DNA of 51,760 bases from G026625185 sp035256645 (GCA_035256645.1 DATEXU010000170.1:1-51760); one strand, 5' to 3'. Counted from the first letter of the stretch, positions 25,242-33,913 are shown. Program-made: numbers and translations. Notes: a model not told the origin generated them from the sequence alone.

Positions 25242-25814
25242 TTACATTCCCGGTGGCATACCTCCACCTCCACCCATGCCTCCGCCTCCCCAGCCTCCCC
25301 CACCCCTACCTCCGCCCATTCCTCCCCTGCCGCCCGGCCTTTCTCCGCCCATCCCTTGTGGTCCACTTTCCGGTGATCTCGGCTGCAGCTCGTCTTGCAT
25401 CTTTTGATACTCTCTCATCTGTTTTTCTGTCAGGACTGCCGCGAGTTGTTTTTCGGTCGATTCACCAAGGCGTTGCAACTCGCACCTCAAGCAACAGTCC
25501 CCTCCACGGGGTTCTTGTCCTTTATACCTCCCAATAATGTCCTGCTGTTTCTTGCAGTATTCCTCCATTATCGGACGAATTTTTTCTTGCTGCTCATCAG
25601 TGAGGTTAAGTCGGTCTCTCATTGACGCAAGGAGTTCTTCCGGTGTATACTGTGGTAGCGTCATTCCCCCTCCAGGGGGAGCTCCCCTTCGCATCCTTGG
25701 CTGCGAACATGCAACCAGGAAGATGAGCAGGAAAAAGAGCATTATTTTTGGTAAATGTTTTAAAAAACGATGCTTACAAATATATGTGATTGACGATTTG
25801 CTTTCTCCATTCAT
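25242..25814 (-). CDS. Spy/CpxP-like lipoprotein with Gly-rich tail
   Basis: 190 residues. A lipobox LVAC near residue 36 (FLLIFLVACSQP) marks a lipoprotein. The middle has two LTxxQ-type helices (LNLTDEQQEKIRP, AAVLTEKQMREYQ), the signature of Spy/CpxP/ZraP periplasmic stress proteins. A GGDCCLRCE cluster of three Cys could bind metal. The last 45 residues are almost only Gly, Met, Pro, Arg and Trp. AAAGGAG six bases before the ATG supports the start. It is divergent from the 26200 gene of the same family and probably shares control with it. Confidence 0.8.
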   Translation of the reverse strand: MNGESKSSITYICKHRFLKHLPKIMLFFLLIFLVACSQPRMRRGAPPGGGMTLPQYTPEELLASMRDRLNLTDEQQEKIRPIMEEYCKKQQDIIGRYKGQEPRGGDCCLRCELQRLGESTEKQLAAVLTEKQMREYQKMQDELQPRSPESGPQGMGGERPGGRGGMGGGRGGGGWGGGGMGGGGGMPPGM

Positions 25815-26199
25815 AACGATCTCCTTTCGTTATAACTACGTATGCCAGATGCCGAGAAGCCTCATTAATGAACATTGTCGTTTGATGTTTAAGAAAGGTT
25901 ACACAACAATAAGATTTTTTATTGCAGAGAAAATTTTCATCGCGAAGGACATCTGGGGAATTCGCAAATATTTTTAGTTAAAACAACATGTTTCGGTATA
26001 AAAAAAATCAAAAAATTCAGCACGACCTATTTTCTTGTAACTTTTTCGAATCAGCCCGCAACTATATAAGTGAAGAGAAAATGGGCAGACGAAAGTCAAA
26101 GAATGGTTCTATGGAGGATCCTCCTTTTGCTTCAAGCAGCATTAAAGGGTTTAAAGAGAAGGAAGATAAACAATAACTTTTATCATGAAAGGAGAACAC
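25815..26199. other. Divergent intergenic region of the Spy/CpxP locus
   Basis: 385 bases between two divergent LTxxQ genes. A 62-codon plus-strand frame (25988-26176, basic and Ser/Lys-rich) fills half of it, but has no clear ribosome site and no recognisable fold, so I do not call it. Promoters for both genes should lie here. I found no convincing GGAAC-type ECF -35 box. Confidence 0.4.
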
Positions 26200-26892
26200 A
26201 TGAGCAAACCTAAATTAATTGGCGGCCTGCTTCTGGTATTTATTTTAGGCGCCCTGGCTGGAGGATGGGGAAATCAGTTATACTTTATGCATAGCATAAA
26301 GTATAAATTTGAGCGATTCGCAAAGGGTGGGCTGCCGCCGTGTATGCCTGGGCACAGAACGGAACGATTCGCCGAAGGTGGGCCGATGCCGTTTATGTCT
26401 GGACATAGGATGAAGGGATTTGCGGAAGGCGGGCAACCGCCATGTATGTCTGGGGCCAGAATGGAGCGATGCGGGAAAATAATTAATGAGCTCGGCCTGA
26501 CGGAAGACCAAAAGAAAAAGGTTGATGATATCTTGACCAAAAATCAAGACGAAAGAAAAAAGCTTATGGATAGCCTCAGGGAAGCGAAAAAACAGCTCAA
26601 CACAGTGGTTTCTGCCAAAGAATTTGATGAAGCTGCTTTCCGGAAAGGTTTTCAACAGGTATCATCCATTAAGGAAAACTTAGCGGTGCTCAGGGCAAAA
26701 ATGATTCCAGAGCTAAAGGCTGTACTTATTCCTGAGCAGATCGGATACCTGAAGGGGCGAATGGACGCAAGAAAAGAGTTTTGCGAGAAAAACCGCGGGT
26801 TTTCTCGGCAGGGGCATCACGGCGCCCTGGCAGAACCTGATATGCAGCACCCCCAACGCCACCAGGAACAAGGCGACCAACCGAACTCTTAA
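26200..26892 (+). CDS. Spy/CpxP-family periplasmic stress protein with triple repeat linker
   Basis: 230 residues. An N-terminal TM/signal anchor (LIGGLLLVFILGALAGGWGN) resembles that of the 27987 protein. A linker made of three 17-residue repeats (ERFAKGGLPPCMPGHRT and variants, residues about 38-88) carries Cys and Met. Then an LTxxQ domain (LGLTEDQKKKVDDIL ... VLIPEQIGYLKG) and a His/Gln-rich tail. It likely binds metal or misfolded protein in the periplasm. ATG 26200 is chosen over 26185 because AAAGGAG precedes it. A 10-bp-arm inverted repeat sits inside the gene at 26281-26303. Confidence 0.8.
   Translation: MSKPKLIGGLLLVFILGALAGGWGNQLYFMHSIKYKFERFAKGGLPPCMPGHRTERFAEGGPMPFMSGHRMKGFAEGGQPPCMSGARMERCGKIINELGLTEDQKKKVDDILTKNQDERKKLMDSLREAKKQLNTVVSAKEFDEAAFRKGFQQVSSIKENLAVLRAKMIPELKAVLIPEQIGYLKGRMDARKEFCEKNRGFSRQGHHGALAEPDMQHPQRHQEQGDQPNS
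26311..26463. repeat. Three tandem 51-bp repeats inside the Spy/CpxP gene
   Basis: Units 26311-26361, 26362-26412 and 26413-26463, each coding a (E/K)RFAxGGxPP(C/F)M-type 17-mer, with the start of a fourth unit (GAGCGATGCG). The same motif occurs once in the paralogue at 27987. Confidence 0.8.
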
Positions 26893-26916
26893 CTATAGTG
26901 AAAGGCATGTGCCGAA

Positions 26917-26947
26917 CGGGGCAGGAAAAATATTATCTCCTGCCTCG
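26917..26947. terminator. Strong hairpin between the Spy/CpxP gene and the sigma factor
   Basis: CGGGGCAGGA (26917-26926) pairs with TCCTGCCTCG (26938-26947): 10 bp with one G-T pair and an 11-base loop. No T-run follows, so it may be an mRNA-stabilising or processing hairpin rather than a true terminator. Confidence 0.4.
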
Positions 26948-27047
26948 AAACTCGGTTGTAAAATTTTGTAATCAGTTTAAAATAAGCAAAGGTGAAAAAA
27001 GCTGTTTAAAATTCAAAGCCGAGTAAACTACTGCTTTATTGTTAGAG

Positions 27048-27638
27048 ATGCCTACTCATACTACCATTGTAGAGGACTACGACATTGTTCGCCGGGTTAT
27101 TGGCGGAGACATTAACACGTTTGGATTTTTGGTGAAAAAATACCAGGGACACATTTTAAGTGTTGTGGGCAATCACATACCGTATAACCAGGCAGAGGAG
27201 GTAGCGCATGATGTTTTTGTAAAAGCGTATCAGTCTCTGCTGACTTTTAAATATAAGGGCGGCTTTAAACAGTGGCTGTCGGTAATTGCTGTAAGAACGT
27301 GTTGTGATTATTGGAGAAAAGAATACCGTTCCCGCGAAATCCCGATGAGTTCTTGCTCCGAAGAAGAGCAGAAATTCGTGGAAAGGGCGTCGGCAAAGCA
27401 ATCTATCCAAGCCACATCCCAGGAAAATTCCCAGAAGAAGGCCCGCGAATTATTGGATAGGGCTTTGGTTAAATTGTCGCCTGAGGATAAAATGGCTTTA
27501 GAGATGGTTTACCTGGAGGGCCTTTCGGCCAAAGAAGCTGCCGGCCTTCTCGGGTGGAGCGTTGCGAATGTGAAAATTCGTTTATTTCGCTCTCGAAAAA
27601 AACTTCGCAAGATCCTTACAGGATTTTTAGAAAATTAA
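27048..27638 (+). CDS. ECF-type RNA polymerase sigma factor
   Basis: 196 residues. Region 2 at about 12-80 (DIVRRVIGGDINTFGFLVKK, AEEVAHDVFVKAYQSL, FKQWLSVIAVRTCCDYWRKE). Region 4 at about 135-190 (LSPEDKMALEMVYLEGLSAK, then the helix-turn-helix around LLGWSVANVKIRLFRSRKKL). It would direct RNA polymerase to envelope-stress promoters. ATG 27048 is taken instead of TTG 27039; neither has a strong ribosome site. It is followed at once by a one-TM protein, the usual place for an anti-sigma factor, and flanked by LTxxQ proteins. Confidence 0.9.
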   Translation: MPTHTTIVEDYDIVRRVIGGDINTFGFLVKKYQGHILSVVGNHIPYNQAEEVAHDVFVKAYQSLLTFKYKGGFKQWLSVIAVRTCCDYWRKEYRSREIPMSSCSEEEQKFVERASAKQSIQATSQENSQKKARELLDRALVKLSPEDKMALEMVYLEGLSAKEAAGLLGWSVANVKIRLFRSRKKLRKILTGFLEN

Positions 27639-27649
27639 TGGAGGATGGT

Positions 27650-27973
27650 ATGCGATTTGATAAAAAAAATTATACACAACTGGAAAGTGCGCTCATAAAA
27701 GCATATCGGGAAAAAGAAAAACCCCAGGTAAGTGAGCAATGGGAAATGAATGTCATGCAACACATCCGCAGCCTCGGGGCGCTTCCTTTTAAAACAAGCC
27801 CGTTTGAGCTTTTTGAGCAATTTGGGTGGCGTTTTGCGCCGGCTGCTTGTGTTGTGATCGCTTTGTTGACCTTTTGGATGGTCAAGCTTGACGTTACTCC
27901 TGAGGATGAAATGGCAAAATTTTCTATAGACCATCCCATTGAAGCGAGCTACATAGAAATGCCTGGGCTATAA
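27650..27973 (+). CDS. One-TM protein, probable anti-sigma factor
   Basis: 107 residues: an N-terminal cytoplasmic part (about 1-68), one TM helix (FAPAACVVIALLTFWMVKL) and a short periplasmic end (DVTPEDEMAKF...YIEMPGL). It lacks the zinc His-x3-Cys-x2-Cys of ZAS anti-sigmas, so the role is inferred from position and topology, as for CnrY-like proteins. GGAGGA precedes ATG 27650. An ATG at 27638 overlapping the sigma stop (TAATG) would add four residues. Either way translation is coupled to the sigma factor. Confidence 0.65.
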   Translation: MRFDKKNYTQLESALIKAYREKEKPQVSEQWEMNVMQHIRSLGALPFKTSPFELFEQFGWRFAPAACVVIALLTFWMVKLDVTPEDEMAKFSIDHPIEASYIEMPGL

Positions 27974-27986
27974 GGAGGGAGAAGAT

Positions 27987-28742
27987 ATGAACAAACTAAA
28001 AGTAGCAATAATATTGCTTCTGGTGTTTGCTGTAGGCGCGCTGGCAGGTTCTTTAGGAAACAAGCTTTACTTTAAACATAGATTTGAGCGATTCGTTAAA
28101 GGCGGGCGACCGCCGCTCATGCATATACTGATGAGAAAAATGGTTCATGAACTCAACCTAACAGAAGCGCAAAAAGCGGACATTGAAAAAATTGTGAGTC
28201 AGGCAGAGAAACAGATAGAGGCCTTCAGACAGAAATACCGTCCGGAATTTGAAAAAATTATGGATGACACCATCGCACAGATAAAAGAAAAGCTAACCGA
28301 TGAGCAGAAAAAGAAGTTGGACAAATTACATGAAGAATTAAAAATGAGGGGACGAATGGGCCCGAGAGGCATGCCCCATCCACCCATGATGGGCGGAATG
28401 CCCGATCAATTATTTGCCACCATGAAAGAGTGCCTTAATCTAACCAAAGCGCAAGAAGAAAAAATCCGCCCGATTATAGATGCGAGCAGGGGAAAAATGC
28501 GAACCATACTTAAAAAACATGGGGAACAAGAACGAGAGAATATGCGCATATTGGAAAACGATATGCAGGCGCTTGACAAGGATATTGAAAAACAGCTTGG
28601 CTCAGTCCTGACCGAAGAACAATTAAAAGAGTATCAGAAAATTCAAGAAGAGCGATGTCGGGAAATGCGCCCGGAAACGCCTCCGGAAATGCACCACCAC
28701 GCACCCCCGGAATTCGAGCCAGGTCCTCCTCCTGTGCATTGA
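27987..28742 (+). CDS. Spy/CpxP-like protein with two LTxxQ domains
   Basis: 251 residues. An N-terminal anchor (VAIILLLVFAVGALAGSLGN) nearly matches the 26200 protein, then one copy of the RFERFVKGGRPP motif. Two helical LTxxQ units follow: HELNLTEAQKADIEKI ... KLTDEQKKKL, and ECLNLTKAQEEKIRP ... VLTEEQLKEYQK. The tail is rich in Pro, His, Glu and Met. Likely a membrane-tethered periplasmic sensor or chaperone; in the Cnr nickel/cobalt system the LTxxQ-related CnrX senses metal and frees the sigma factor. AAGGAGG precedes the ATG. Last gene of the sigma-factor unit. Confidence 0.8.
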   Translation: MNKLKVAIILLLVFAVGALAGSLGNKLYFKHRFERFVKGGRPPLMHILMRKMVHELNLTEAQKADIEKIVSQAEKQIEAFRQKYRPEFEKIMDDTIAQIKEKLTDEQKKKLDKLHEELKMRGRMGPRGMPHPPMMGGMPDQLFATMKECLNLTKAQEEKIRPIIDASRGKMRTILKKHGEQERENMRILENDMQALDKDIEKQLGSVLTEEQLKEYQKIQEERCREMRPETPPEMHHHAPPEFEPGPPPVH

Positions 28743-28785
28743 GACAGTTCGCAATAGCCATTTGACCATCAGTGATAACAGAAAA

Positions 28786-28824
28786 AACAGGGTGGTTAAC
28801 ATTTTAGTTAACCACCCTGTTTTA
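28786..28824. terminator. Bidirectional rho-independent terminator
   Basis: ACAGGGTGGTTAAC pairs with GTTAACCACCCTGT (14 bp, 6-base loop), with TTTTAAT on the plus side and TTTTTT on the minus side. It ends the plus-strand Spy/CpxP gene and the minus-strand tRNA/purA transcript, which converge here. Confidence 0.9.
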
Positions 28825-28829
28825 ATAAG

Positions 28830-28904
28830 CGTCCCCAACGGGATTTGAACCCGTGTTGCCGGCGTGAAAGGCCGGTGTCCTGGGCCGGGCTAGACGATGG
28901 GGAC
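28830..28904 (-). tRNA. tRNA-Glu (anticodon TTC)
   Basis: Acceptor arms GTCCCCA / TGGGGAC, a T arm with GGTTCAAAT, and an anticodon stem CCGGC/GCCGG around the loop CTTTCAC, giving anticodon TTC. Discriminator G. CCA is not encoded. Confidence 0.95.
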
Positions 28905-28911
28905 AAAAAAG

Positions 28912-28984
28912 TGAGCCGCACAGGATTCGAACCTGTGACCACCGGATTAAAAATCCGATGCTCTACCAGCTGAGCTAGCGGCTC
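28912..28984 (-). tRNA. tRNA-Lys (anticodon TTT)
   Basis: Acceptor arms GAGCCGC / GCGGCTC, D arm GCTCAGCTGGTAGAGC, anticodon stem CGGAT/ATCCG around a loop with TTT, T arm ACAGGTTCGAATCCTGT, discriminator A. CCA is not encoded. It lies 7 bases upstream of tRNA-Glu on the same transcript. Confidence 0.95.
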
Positions 28985-29039
28985 ACTATTTTTATTTTAT
29001 TATAGAGAAAAATTTATCAAAAAAAAGAATTTACCTCAA

Positions 29040-30341
29040 TTACTTTTTTGAAGGAAAGGGGGGTTTTACTATGATGGTCTCCCCCCGCTCAAACCCTACG
29101 GAAATTAAGATAAACTTTCTTTCCGTCAATTTTTCAAGAAGCTTAATATATTTTCTGGCATTCCTGGGCAAGTCATTATATTTTTTTATGTCCGTTAAAT
29201 CTTCCTGCCACCCAGGCACTTCTTCGTAAACCGGCTCACAGTTTTGCAGGGCGTGAATGCCGGCCGGAAATTCAGAAACCTCTTTTCCTTCTAATTTGTA
29301 AGAGCGACATACTTTTATTTTTTCCAGTCCGGTTAAAACATCGAGCTTAGTTAAAGCCAAATAAGTAAACCCATTGATTCTGTTGGCATGCTTTAGGGCA
29401 ACGATATCAATCCACCCACAGCGCCGGGGTCTCCCGGTGGTAGCCCCGAACTCACCCCCTTTTTCTCGCAGGGTCAGCCCGATTTCATCATTTAGTTCGG
29501 TTGGGAAAGGGCCTTCTCCGACTCGGGTCGTGTAAGCCTTGACAACGCCGACCACCCCATCAATTTTTGTCGGTCCCACCCCGCTTCCGACACAAGCCGC
29601 CCCCGCAACAGTATTGGAGGAGGTTACAAAAGGATATGTTCCGTGGTCAACATCTAAAAGAGTTCCCTGGGCTCCTTCAAAAAGGATGTTCCCCTTTTTT
29701 TCCATTAATTGGTTGATGACTACGGACGTATTAACGACATTCGCCTTTAGTCTTCTCGCCAGAGCAGAATATTTTTCAAACAGCGCGCTTCCGTCAAAAC
29801 CTTCTTGATTAAGGTACTTAGTTAAATAGAAATTTTTTTCGGCCGCGTTTTTTTCCAGTTTTTCCCTAAAAACCTTCTTATCAAAAAGGTCAATAAGCCT
29901 GATTCCCGTTCTGACTATTTTATCCCCATACGCCGGCCCAATTCCCCGGCCGGTTGTGCCGATTTTATTATTTCCTGCTTTTTTCTCTTTTCCGACATCA
30001 ATCAGCCGATGGTACGGGAAAACGAGGTGCGCCTCTTCGCTGATAAGCAGCTGGGTTTCGTCTTGAAAAAAACCGTGCGATTTTAGTTCGTTAATCTCAT
30101 CCAGCAAAGTCTCTAAATCGAGGACCACCCCATTGCCGATGATACAGATCTTTTGGGGGCGGAGGATTCCGCTCGGGATCTGGTGAAGAACAATTTTTTT
30201 GTTGCCGATTACTACAGTGTGGCCCGCATTGCTCCCGCCCTGAAACCGAACGATTGCGTCAGCAAATTCGGTATAAATATCTACGATCTTGCCCTTTCCC
30301 TCATCTCCCCATTGAGCTCCAATTACGATTACATTCGTCAA
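29040..30341 (-). CDS. purA: Adenylosuccinate synthetase
   Basis: 433 residues. GTP-binding start VIVIGAQWGDEGKGKIVD, IMP-site segments IGTTGRGIGPAYGDK and GTYPFVTSSNTVAG, and RPRRCGWIDIVAL with the base-recognition TKLDVLTG. It joins IMP and aspartate to adenylosuccinate in AMP synthesis. TTG is the only possible start after an upstream in-frame stop. 55 bases upstream of the tRNA pair. Confidence 0.97.
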   Translation of the reverse strand: MTNVIVIGAQWGDEGKGKIVDIYTEFADAIVRFQGGSNAGHTVVIGNKKIVLHQIPSGILRPQKICIIGNGVVLDLETLLDEINELKSHGFFQDETQLLISEEAHLVFPYHRLIDVGKEKKAGNNKIGTTGRGIGPAYGDKIVRTGIRLIDLFDKKVFREKLEKNAAEKNFYLTKYLNQEGFDGSALFEKYSALARRLKANVVNTSVVINQLMEKKGNILFEGAQGTLLDVDHGTYPFVTSSNTVAGAACVGSGVGPTKIDGVVGVVKAYTTRVGEGPFPTELNDEIGLTLREKGGEFGATTGRPRRCGWIDIVALKHANRINGFTYLALTKLDVLTGLEKIKVCRSYKLEGKEVSEFPAGIHALQNCEPVYEEVPGWQEDLTDIKKYNDLPRNARKYIKLLEKLTERKFILISVGFERGETIIVKPPFPSKK

Positions 30342-30370
30342 TTTCTTATATGCCTATGCGAGTTAGAGCG

Positions 30371-30396
30371 ATAAAAAGCCCGCGCTGGGTCGGGCT
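30371..30396 (-). terminator. Rho-independent terminator after serA
   Basis: On the minus strand AGCCCG (30396-30391), 8-base loop, CGGGCT (30382-30377), then a T-run. It lies 39 bases past the serA stop and 30 bases before the purA start, separating the two units. Confidence 0.75.
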
Positions 30397-30434
30397 AAGT
30401 TTTCTTTAGTCAGCCTTGGCAAAAAAAACGCTCA

Positions 30435-32024
30435 TTACCCTTCTAACTGGATTTGTTTGACCGAGATAATATTTGGCAACTGGGCGAGGCCCCGATAAAC
30501 CTCCTCAGAATAGAGAGAATCAACTCCCAAGATAACCAACGCCTCACCCTCTTTCTCCCGACGGCCAAACTGCATGCGGGAGATATTAATGTGGTTCTTA
30601 GCCAATGTTGAACCAATATCGCCGATTACCCCAGGTTTATCCTGGGTGTGGAAGAGGAGCATATTGCCCTCGAGCACTGTTTCCAGCCGGAAGTCATCGA
30701 TGCGCACAATCCAGGGATCATGCTTTCCAAAAACGGTTCCGGCCAACCGGCTTTCTCCCGACGTAGTCTTGGTTTTGAGGGTAATGAGGTCAGCGAAATC
30801 AGTTGACCCCGTACTTTTCGCGCCCACAACTTTAATTCCTCTTTCATTGGCGATGTTCAACGCATTAACAAAATTTACATCTTCATCAATCTTTTTAAGG
30901 AGGCCTTGGAGCAAATAAATAGTAAGAGGGTTGAGGTCATACCCGATAAGCTTGCCGCTGTATTCAACAATAACCTCTTCAAGGGCTCCAGTGATTGTCT
31001 GCGATTGGAAACTCCCCATGCGCTCTGCAAGAGTTAGATAGGGCGACAAGGTGGCAAGCAGCTCTCCGCTGATAGAGGGGACGTTGACCGCGTTGTTGAT
31101 AGTCCCATTTACTAAAAAATCCACCATCTGTTTCGCGATATCCACGGATACATTTACCTGCGCTTCCTCCGTAGAAGCCCCTAAGTGAGGGGTGCAGATT
31201 ACTTCTTCAAGCTGGAGCAAGGGATGGTCTCCTGATGGCGGCTCTTCCACGAATACATCGAGCGCTGCGCCAGCAACCTTCCCGGATTTAATCGCGTCAT
31301 AAAGGTCGGCTTCATTAACGATTCCGCCTCGGGCGCAGTTAATAATTCTCACTCCGGTTTTCATTTTTTTGAAGGCTTCTTTATTTATCAGGTTTTCGGT
31401 GTCCTTATTTTTTGGGGTATGAACGGTGATGAAGTCAGCGCGAGCGAAAAGATCGTCAAGAGAAACTATTTCTACCCCTAATCGTTCAGCTACGGCAGGA
31501 GTCACGAAAGGATCATAAACAACAACGTTTATTTTTAAACCTCGGGCGCGCTCCGCAACCACGCTTCCGATTTTTCCCATCCCGATAACCCCCAGGGTTT
31601 TATTGTAAATTTCTGTGCCCATAAACTTCTTTTTTTCCCATTTTTTGGCACGCATGGAAGCAGTAGCCTGGGGAATGCTTCGCGCGAGAGACATAAGCAT
31701 AGCAAGAGCATGTTCGGCTGTGGTTACGGTATTGCCTCCAGGGGTATTCATAACCACGATACCCTTTTTGGTGGCAGCTTCTTTATCAATATTATCTGTG
31801 CCAGAACCCGCTCTTCCGACCACCTTCAGACGAGCAGCTGCCTCGATGATTTCTTTGGTCACCTTAGTGGCGCTTCTTACTGCCAAGCCGTCATAATTTC
31901 CGATGATTGCTTTAAGTTCATCCGGTTTTAAGCCGATTTTGACATCGACTTCAATCCCCTGGGCATTTCGAAAAACTTCTACACCTTGTTCGGAGAGATC
32001 ATCGCTCACTAAAACTTTTATCAT
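30435..32024 (-). CDS. serA: D-3-phosphoglycerate dehydrogenase (long form with ACT domain)
   Basis: 529 residues. NAD-binding GMGKIGSVVAERARG near 148, catalytic RGGIVNEADL, VFVEEPP and the His in TPHLGASTEEAQ. An intervening ASB domain (about 315-450) and a C-terminal ACT domain (HTQDKPGVIGDIGSTLAKN) allow serine feedback control in many relatives. First step of serine synthesis. Strong ribosome site (GAAGGAAAA). 17 bases after the aminotransferase gene that probably does the next step. Confidence 0.97.
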   Translation of the reverse strand: MIKVLVSDDLSEQGVEVFRNAQGIEVDVKIGLKPDELKAIIGNYDGLAVRSATKVTKEIIEAAARLKVVGRAGSGTDNIDKEAATKKGIVVMNTPGGNTVTTAEHALAMLMSLARSIPQATASMRAKKWEKKKFMGTEIYNKTLGVIGMGKIGSVVAERARGLKINVVVYDPFVTPAVAERLGVEIVSLDDLFARADFITVHTPKNKDTENLINKEAFKKMKTGVRIINCARGGIVNEADLYDAIKSGKVAGAALDVFVEEPPSGDHPLLQLEEVICTPHLGASTEEAQVNVSVDIAKQMVDFLVNGTINNAVNVPSISGELLATLSPYLTLAERMGSFQSQTITGALEEVIVEYSGKLIGYDLNPLTIYLLQGLLKKIDEDVNFVNALNIANERGIKVVGAKSTGSTDFADLITLKTKTTSGESRLAGTVFGKHDPWIVRIDDFRLETVLEGNMLLFHTQDKPGVIGDIGSTLAKNHINISRMQFGRREKEGEALVILGVDSLYSEEVYRGLAQLPNIISVKQIQLEG

Positions 32025-32041
32025 TTTTTTTTCCTTCTTTT

Positions 32042-33193
32042 TTACATTTCCTTCTCTAATATTTCAGCCGCAGCCTTAACGCCTTTGCCCATCTCGACGG
32101 AGACCCCAAGCTCTTTTAGGGTCATTTCCAAAGCGGAGACAACCATAATAATATCATAAGCATCCAAATATCCCATATGGGCAATCCGGAAAATTTTCCC
32201 CTTTGCTTCGCTTTGGCCCCCGGCAATGGTGATATTATGTTTATCGCGAAGAATTTTTACTATTTTTTGCCCATCTATCCCGGCTGGAGCTTTGATTGCC
32301 GTAACCGCATTGCTTGGGCTGTCCGGGGCATAAAGCTCTAAGCCTAATGCTTTAGCTGCAGCCCGGGTGGCATCAGCCAAACGAGCGTGCCGTTTAAACA
32401 CTTTTTCTAACCCATCTTCCTTAATCATGTTAAGGGCTTCCCTTAATCCCATGATTAAGGAGACTGCGGGCGTGAAATTCGTTTCGTTATCTTTTACTAA
32501 TTTTTTTAGTTCTTTTTTAAAATTAAAGTAGTATTTGGGTATATCTGATTTTTCAACAAAAGACAAGGCTTTATCGCTTAACGTAACAAATGCAAGTCCT
32601 GGAGGCAACATAAATGCCTTTTGAGACCCGGAAACCACCACATCAAGACCCCATTTGTCGACCGGAAGATCAAAAACACCAATTCCGCTGATAGCATCAA
32701 CAACCAACAGGGTATTATCATATTTTTTTACTATCTCCGCGATTTCCCGGATAGGATGCATAACCCCTGTGGATGTCTCGCTCGCCTGAATAAAGACAGC
32801 ACGAATAAAGGGATTTTTTTCCAGTTCCTGAGCAATAAGTTTTGGGTCAACCGCCTGACCCCAGGGCACATCAATACAAATTGGCTTAACCCCATAAGCC
32901 TCACAAATTTCTGCCCAGCGTTCACCGAATTTACCTGCTCGTACTACTAAGGAGGTGTCTCCTTTACAGAGCGTATTGGTTACCGCACCCTCCATGGCTC
33001 CCGTGCCGGAAGAGGCAAGGATAAGAACCTCGTTTTTTGTCTGAAAAAGAAATTTTAAGCCCCCCCGAACCTCTTCCAGAACCTTAACAAAGGCCGGCGC
33101 TCGATGGTGAATGATTGGTTCGGACATGGCCGCTAATACTTTTGGTGGCACAGGAACTGGTCCTGGCGCCAATAAATAATATTTTCTCTGCAT
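32042..33193 (-). CDS. Class V aminotransferase, probable phosphoserine aminotransferase
   Basis: 383 residues of the alanine-glyoxylate / serine-pyruvate aminotransferase family (PLP fold type I). N-terminal LLAPGPVPVPPKVLAAM, PLP pocket SSGTGAMEGAV, VDAISGIGVF, and the Schiff-base Lys near 192 in VSGSQKAFMLPPG. Family members with this sequence type act on serine, phosphoserine or glyoxylate. The pairing with serA in one operon argues for the phosphoserine step, as no classical serC is seen. AAAGGGGG before the ATG supports the start. Confidence 0.88.
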   Translation of the reverse strand: MQRKYYLLAPGPVPVPPKVLAAMSEPIIHHRAPAFVKVLEEVRGGLKFLFQTKNEVLILASSGTGAMEGAVTNTLCKGDTSLVVRAGKFGERWAEICEAYGVKPICIDVPWGQAVDPKLIAQELEKNPFIRAVFIQASETSTGVMHPIREIAEIVKKYDNTLLVVDAISGIGVFDLPVDKWGLDVVVSGSQKAFMLPPGLAFVTLSDKALSFVEKSDIPKYYFNFKKELKKLVKDNETNFTPAVSLIMGLREALNMIKEDGLEKVFKRHARLADATRAAAKALGLELYAPDSPSNAVTAIKAPAGIDGQKIVKILRDKHNITIAGGQSEAKGKIFRIAHMGYLDAYDIIMVVSALEMTLKELGVSVEMGKGVKAAAEILEKEM

Positions 33194-33251
33194 TTATAAA
33201 ACCCCCTTTGCCTTGGTTTTTATTTAAGTTTCCATTTTTAACAGGGAGAGG

Positions 33252-33279
33252 AATTTATCAGAATAACCATAATTGTCAA
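33252..33279 (-). promoter_or_regulatory. Promoter of the aminotransferase-serA operon
   Basis: TTGACA (33279-33274, minus strand), 16-base spacer, TAAATT (33257-33252), about 60 bases before the aminotransferase start. Confidence 0.5.
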
Positions 33280-33418
33280 GAAAAATTTATAAGATTATGT
33301 TGAAATGAAAGCAATTTCTCTTTAAATTAAAGGGAAAAGGTGTTTTTTTGGATTTCCACTTTTTTCACAAACAACCTGAAAGAACGTAAATTTTGTAAAA
33401 AATTAAGAAAGCAGGGAA

Positions 33419-33616
33419 GTGGCTGATAAAATTGAAGCTATAGAAAAAGAAATTAAAAAAATTGAAGATCGCTTGGGCAATCTTAATAAAAATAAAGCTG
33501 AGTCTGAATTAGATAAAAACATTCAGAAGGCAACGGCTTCTCTTTTAAAGAATGTAATAAAAGACCTTAGACAGCAACAGCAAAAATTAATCAAACTAAA
33601 AGATCAAAAGCAATAG
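33419..33616 (+). CDS. Small coiled-coil protein, unknown function
   Basis: 65 residues, nearly all helix-forming: ADKIEAIEKEIKKIEDRLGN then KDLRQQQQKLIKLKDQK, with heptad-like Leu/Ile spacing. GTG is the only available start: an in-frame TAA lies six codons upstream. The purine run AGGGA sits very close to it, so translation is uncertain. No family recognised. Confidence 0.45.
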   Translation: MADKIEAIEKEIKKIEDRLGNLNKNKAESELDKNIQKATASLLKNVIKDLRQQQQKLIKLKDQKQ

Positions 33617-33880
33617 GGAACCTCTAATAATTGCCGATTTGTCATTTCCGCTTCGTATTCAGAAAGTATCACACGTCGTTTTTGTGTCATTTCGAAGCGA
33701 AGCGAGAAATCTTTTTTTAATATATTCAATGCAGTAAGATTCCTCACGGAGCCTGTCCTGAGCCAGATTCTTCAGTCGCTACGCTTCTTCAGAATGACAG
33801 AGCGAAGGGTTCGGAATGACATTTTTTTATTGTGACACCGTCCAATTGCATTGGAAAAATGACATTTTTAGAGGAACCCA
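33616..33880. repeat. Composite intergenic repeat with imperfect inverted ends
   Basis: GGGAACCTCTAA at the left end and its near-complement TTAGAGGAACCC at the right end bound about 265 bases. Inside is a common intergenic repeat type: GTCATTTCGAAGCGAAGCGAG ... CAGAATGAC (roughly 33689-33809), with hairpin potential. No coding capacity. Looks like one small element nested in another. Confidence 0.55.
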
Positions 33881-33913
33881 ATAATATTGACGGATTCGTA
33901 AAAAGTCCTGTTT

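Noticed and set aside
25988..26176. 62-codon plus-strand frame in the divergent Spy/CpxP region
   Set aside because: No ribosome site at its start, odd composition and no recognisable fold; lies where promoters are expected.
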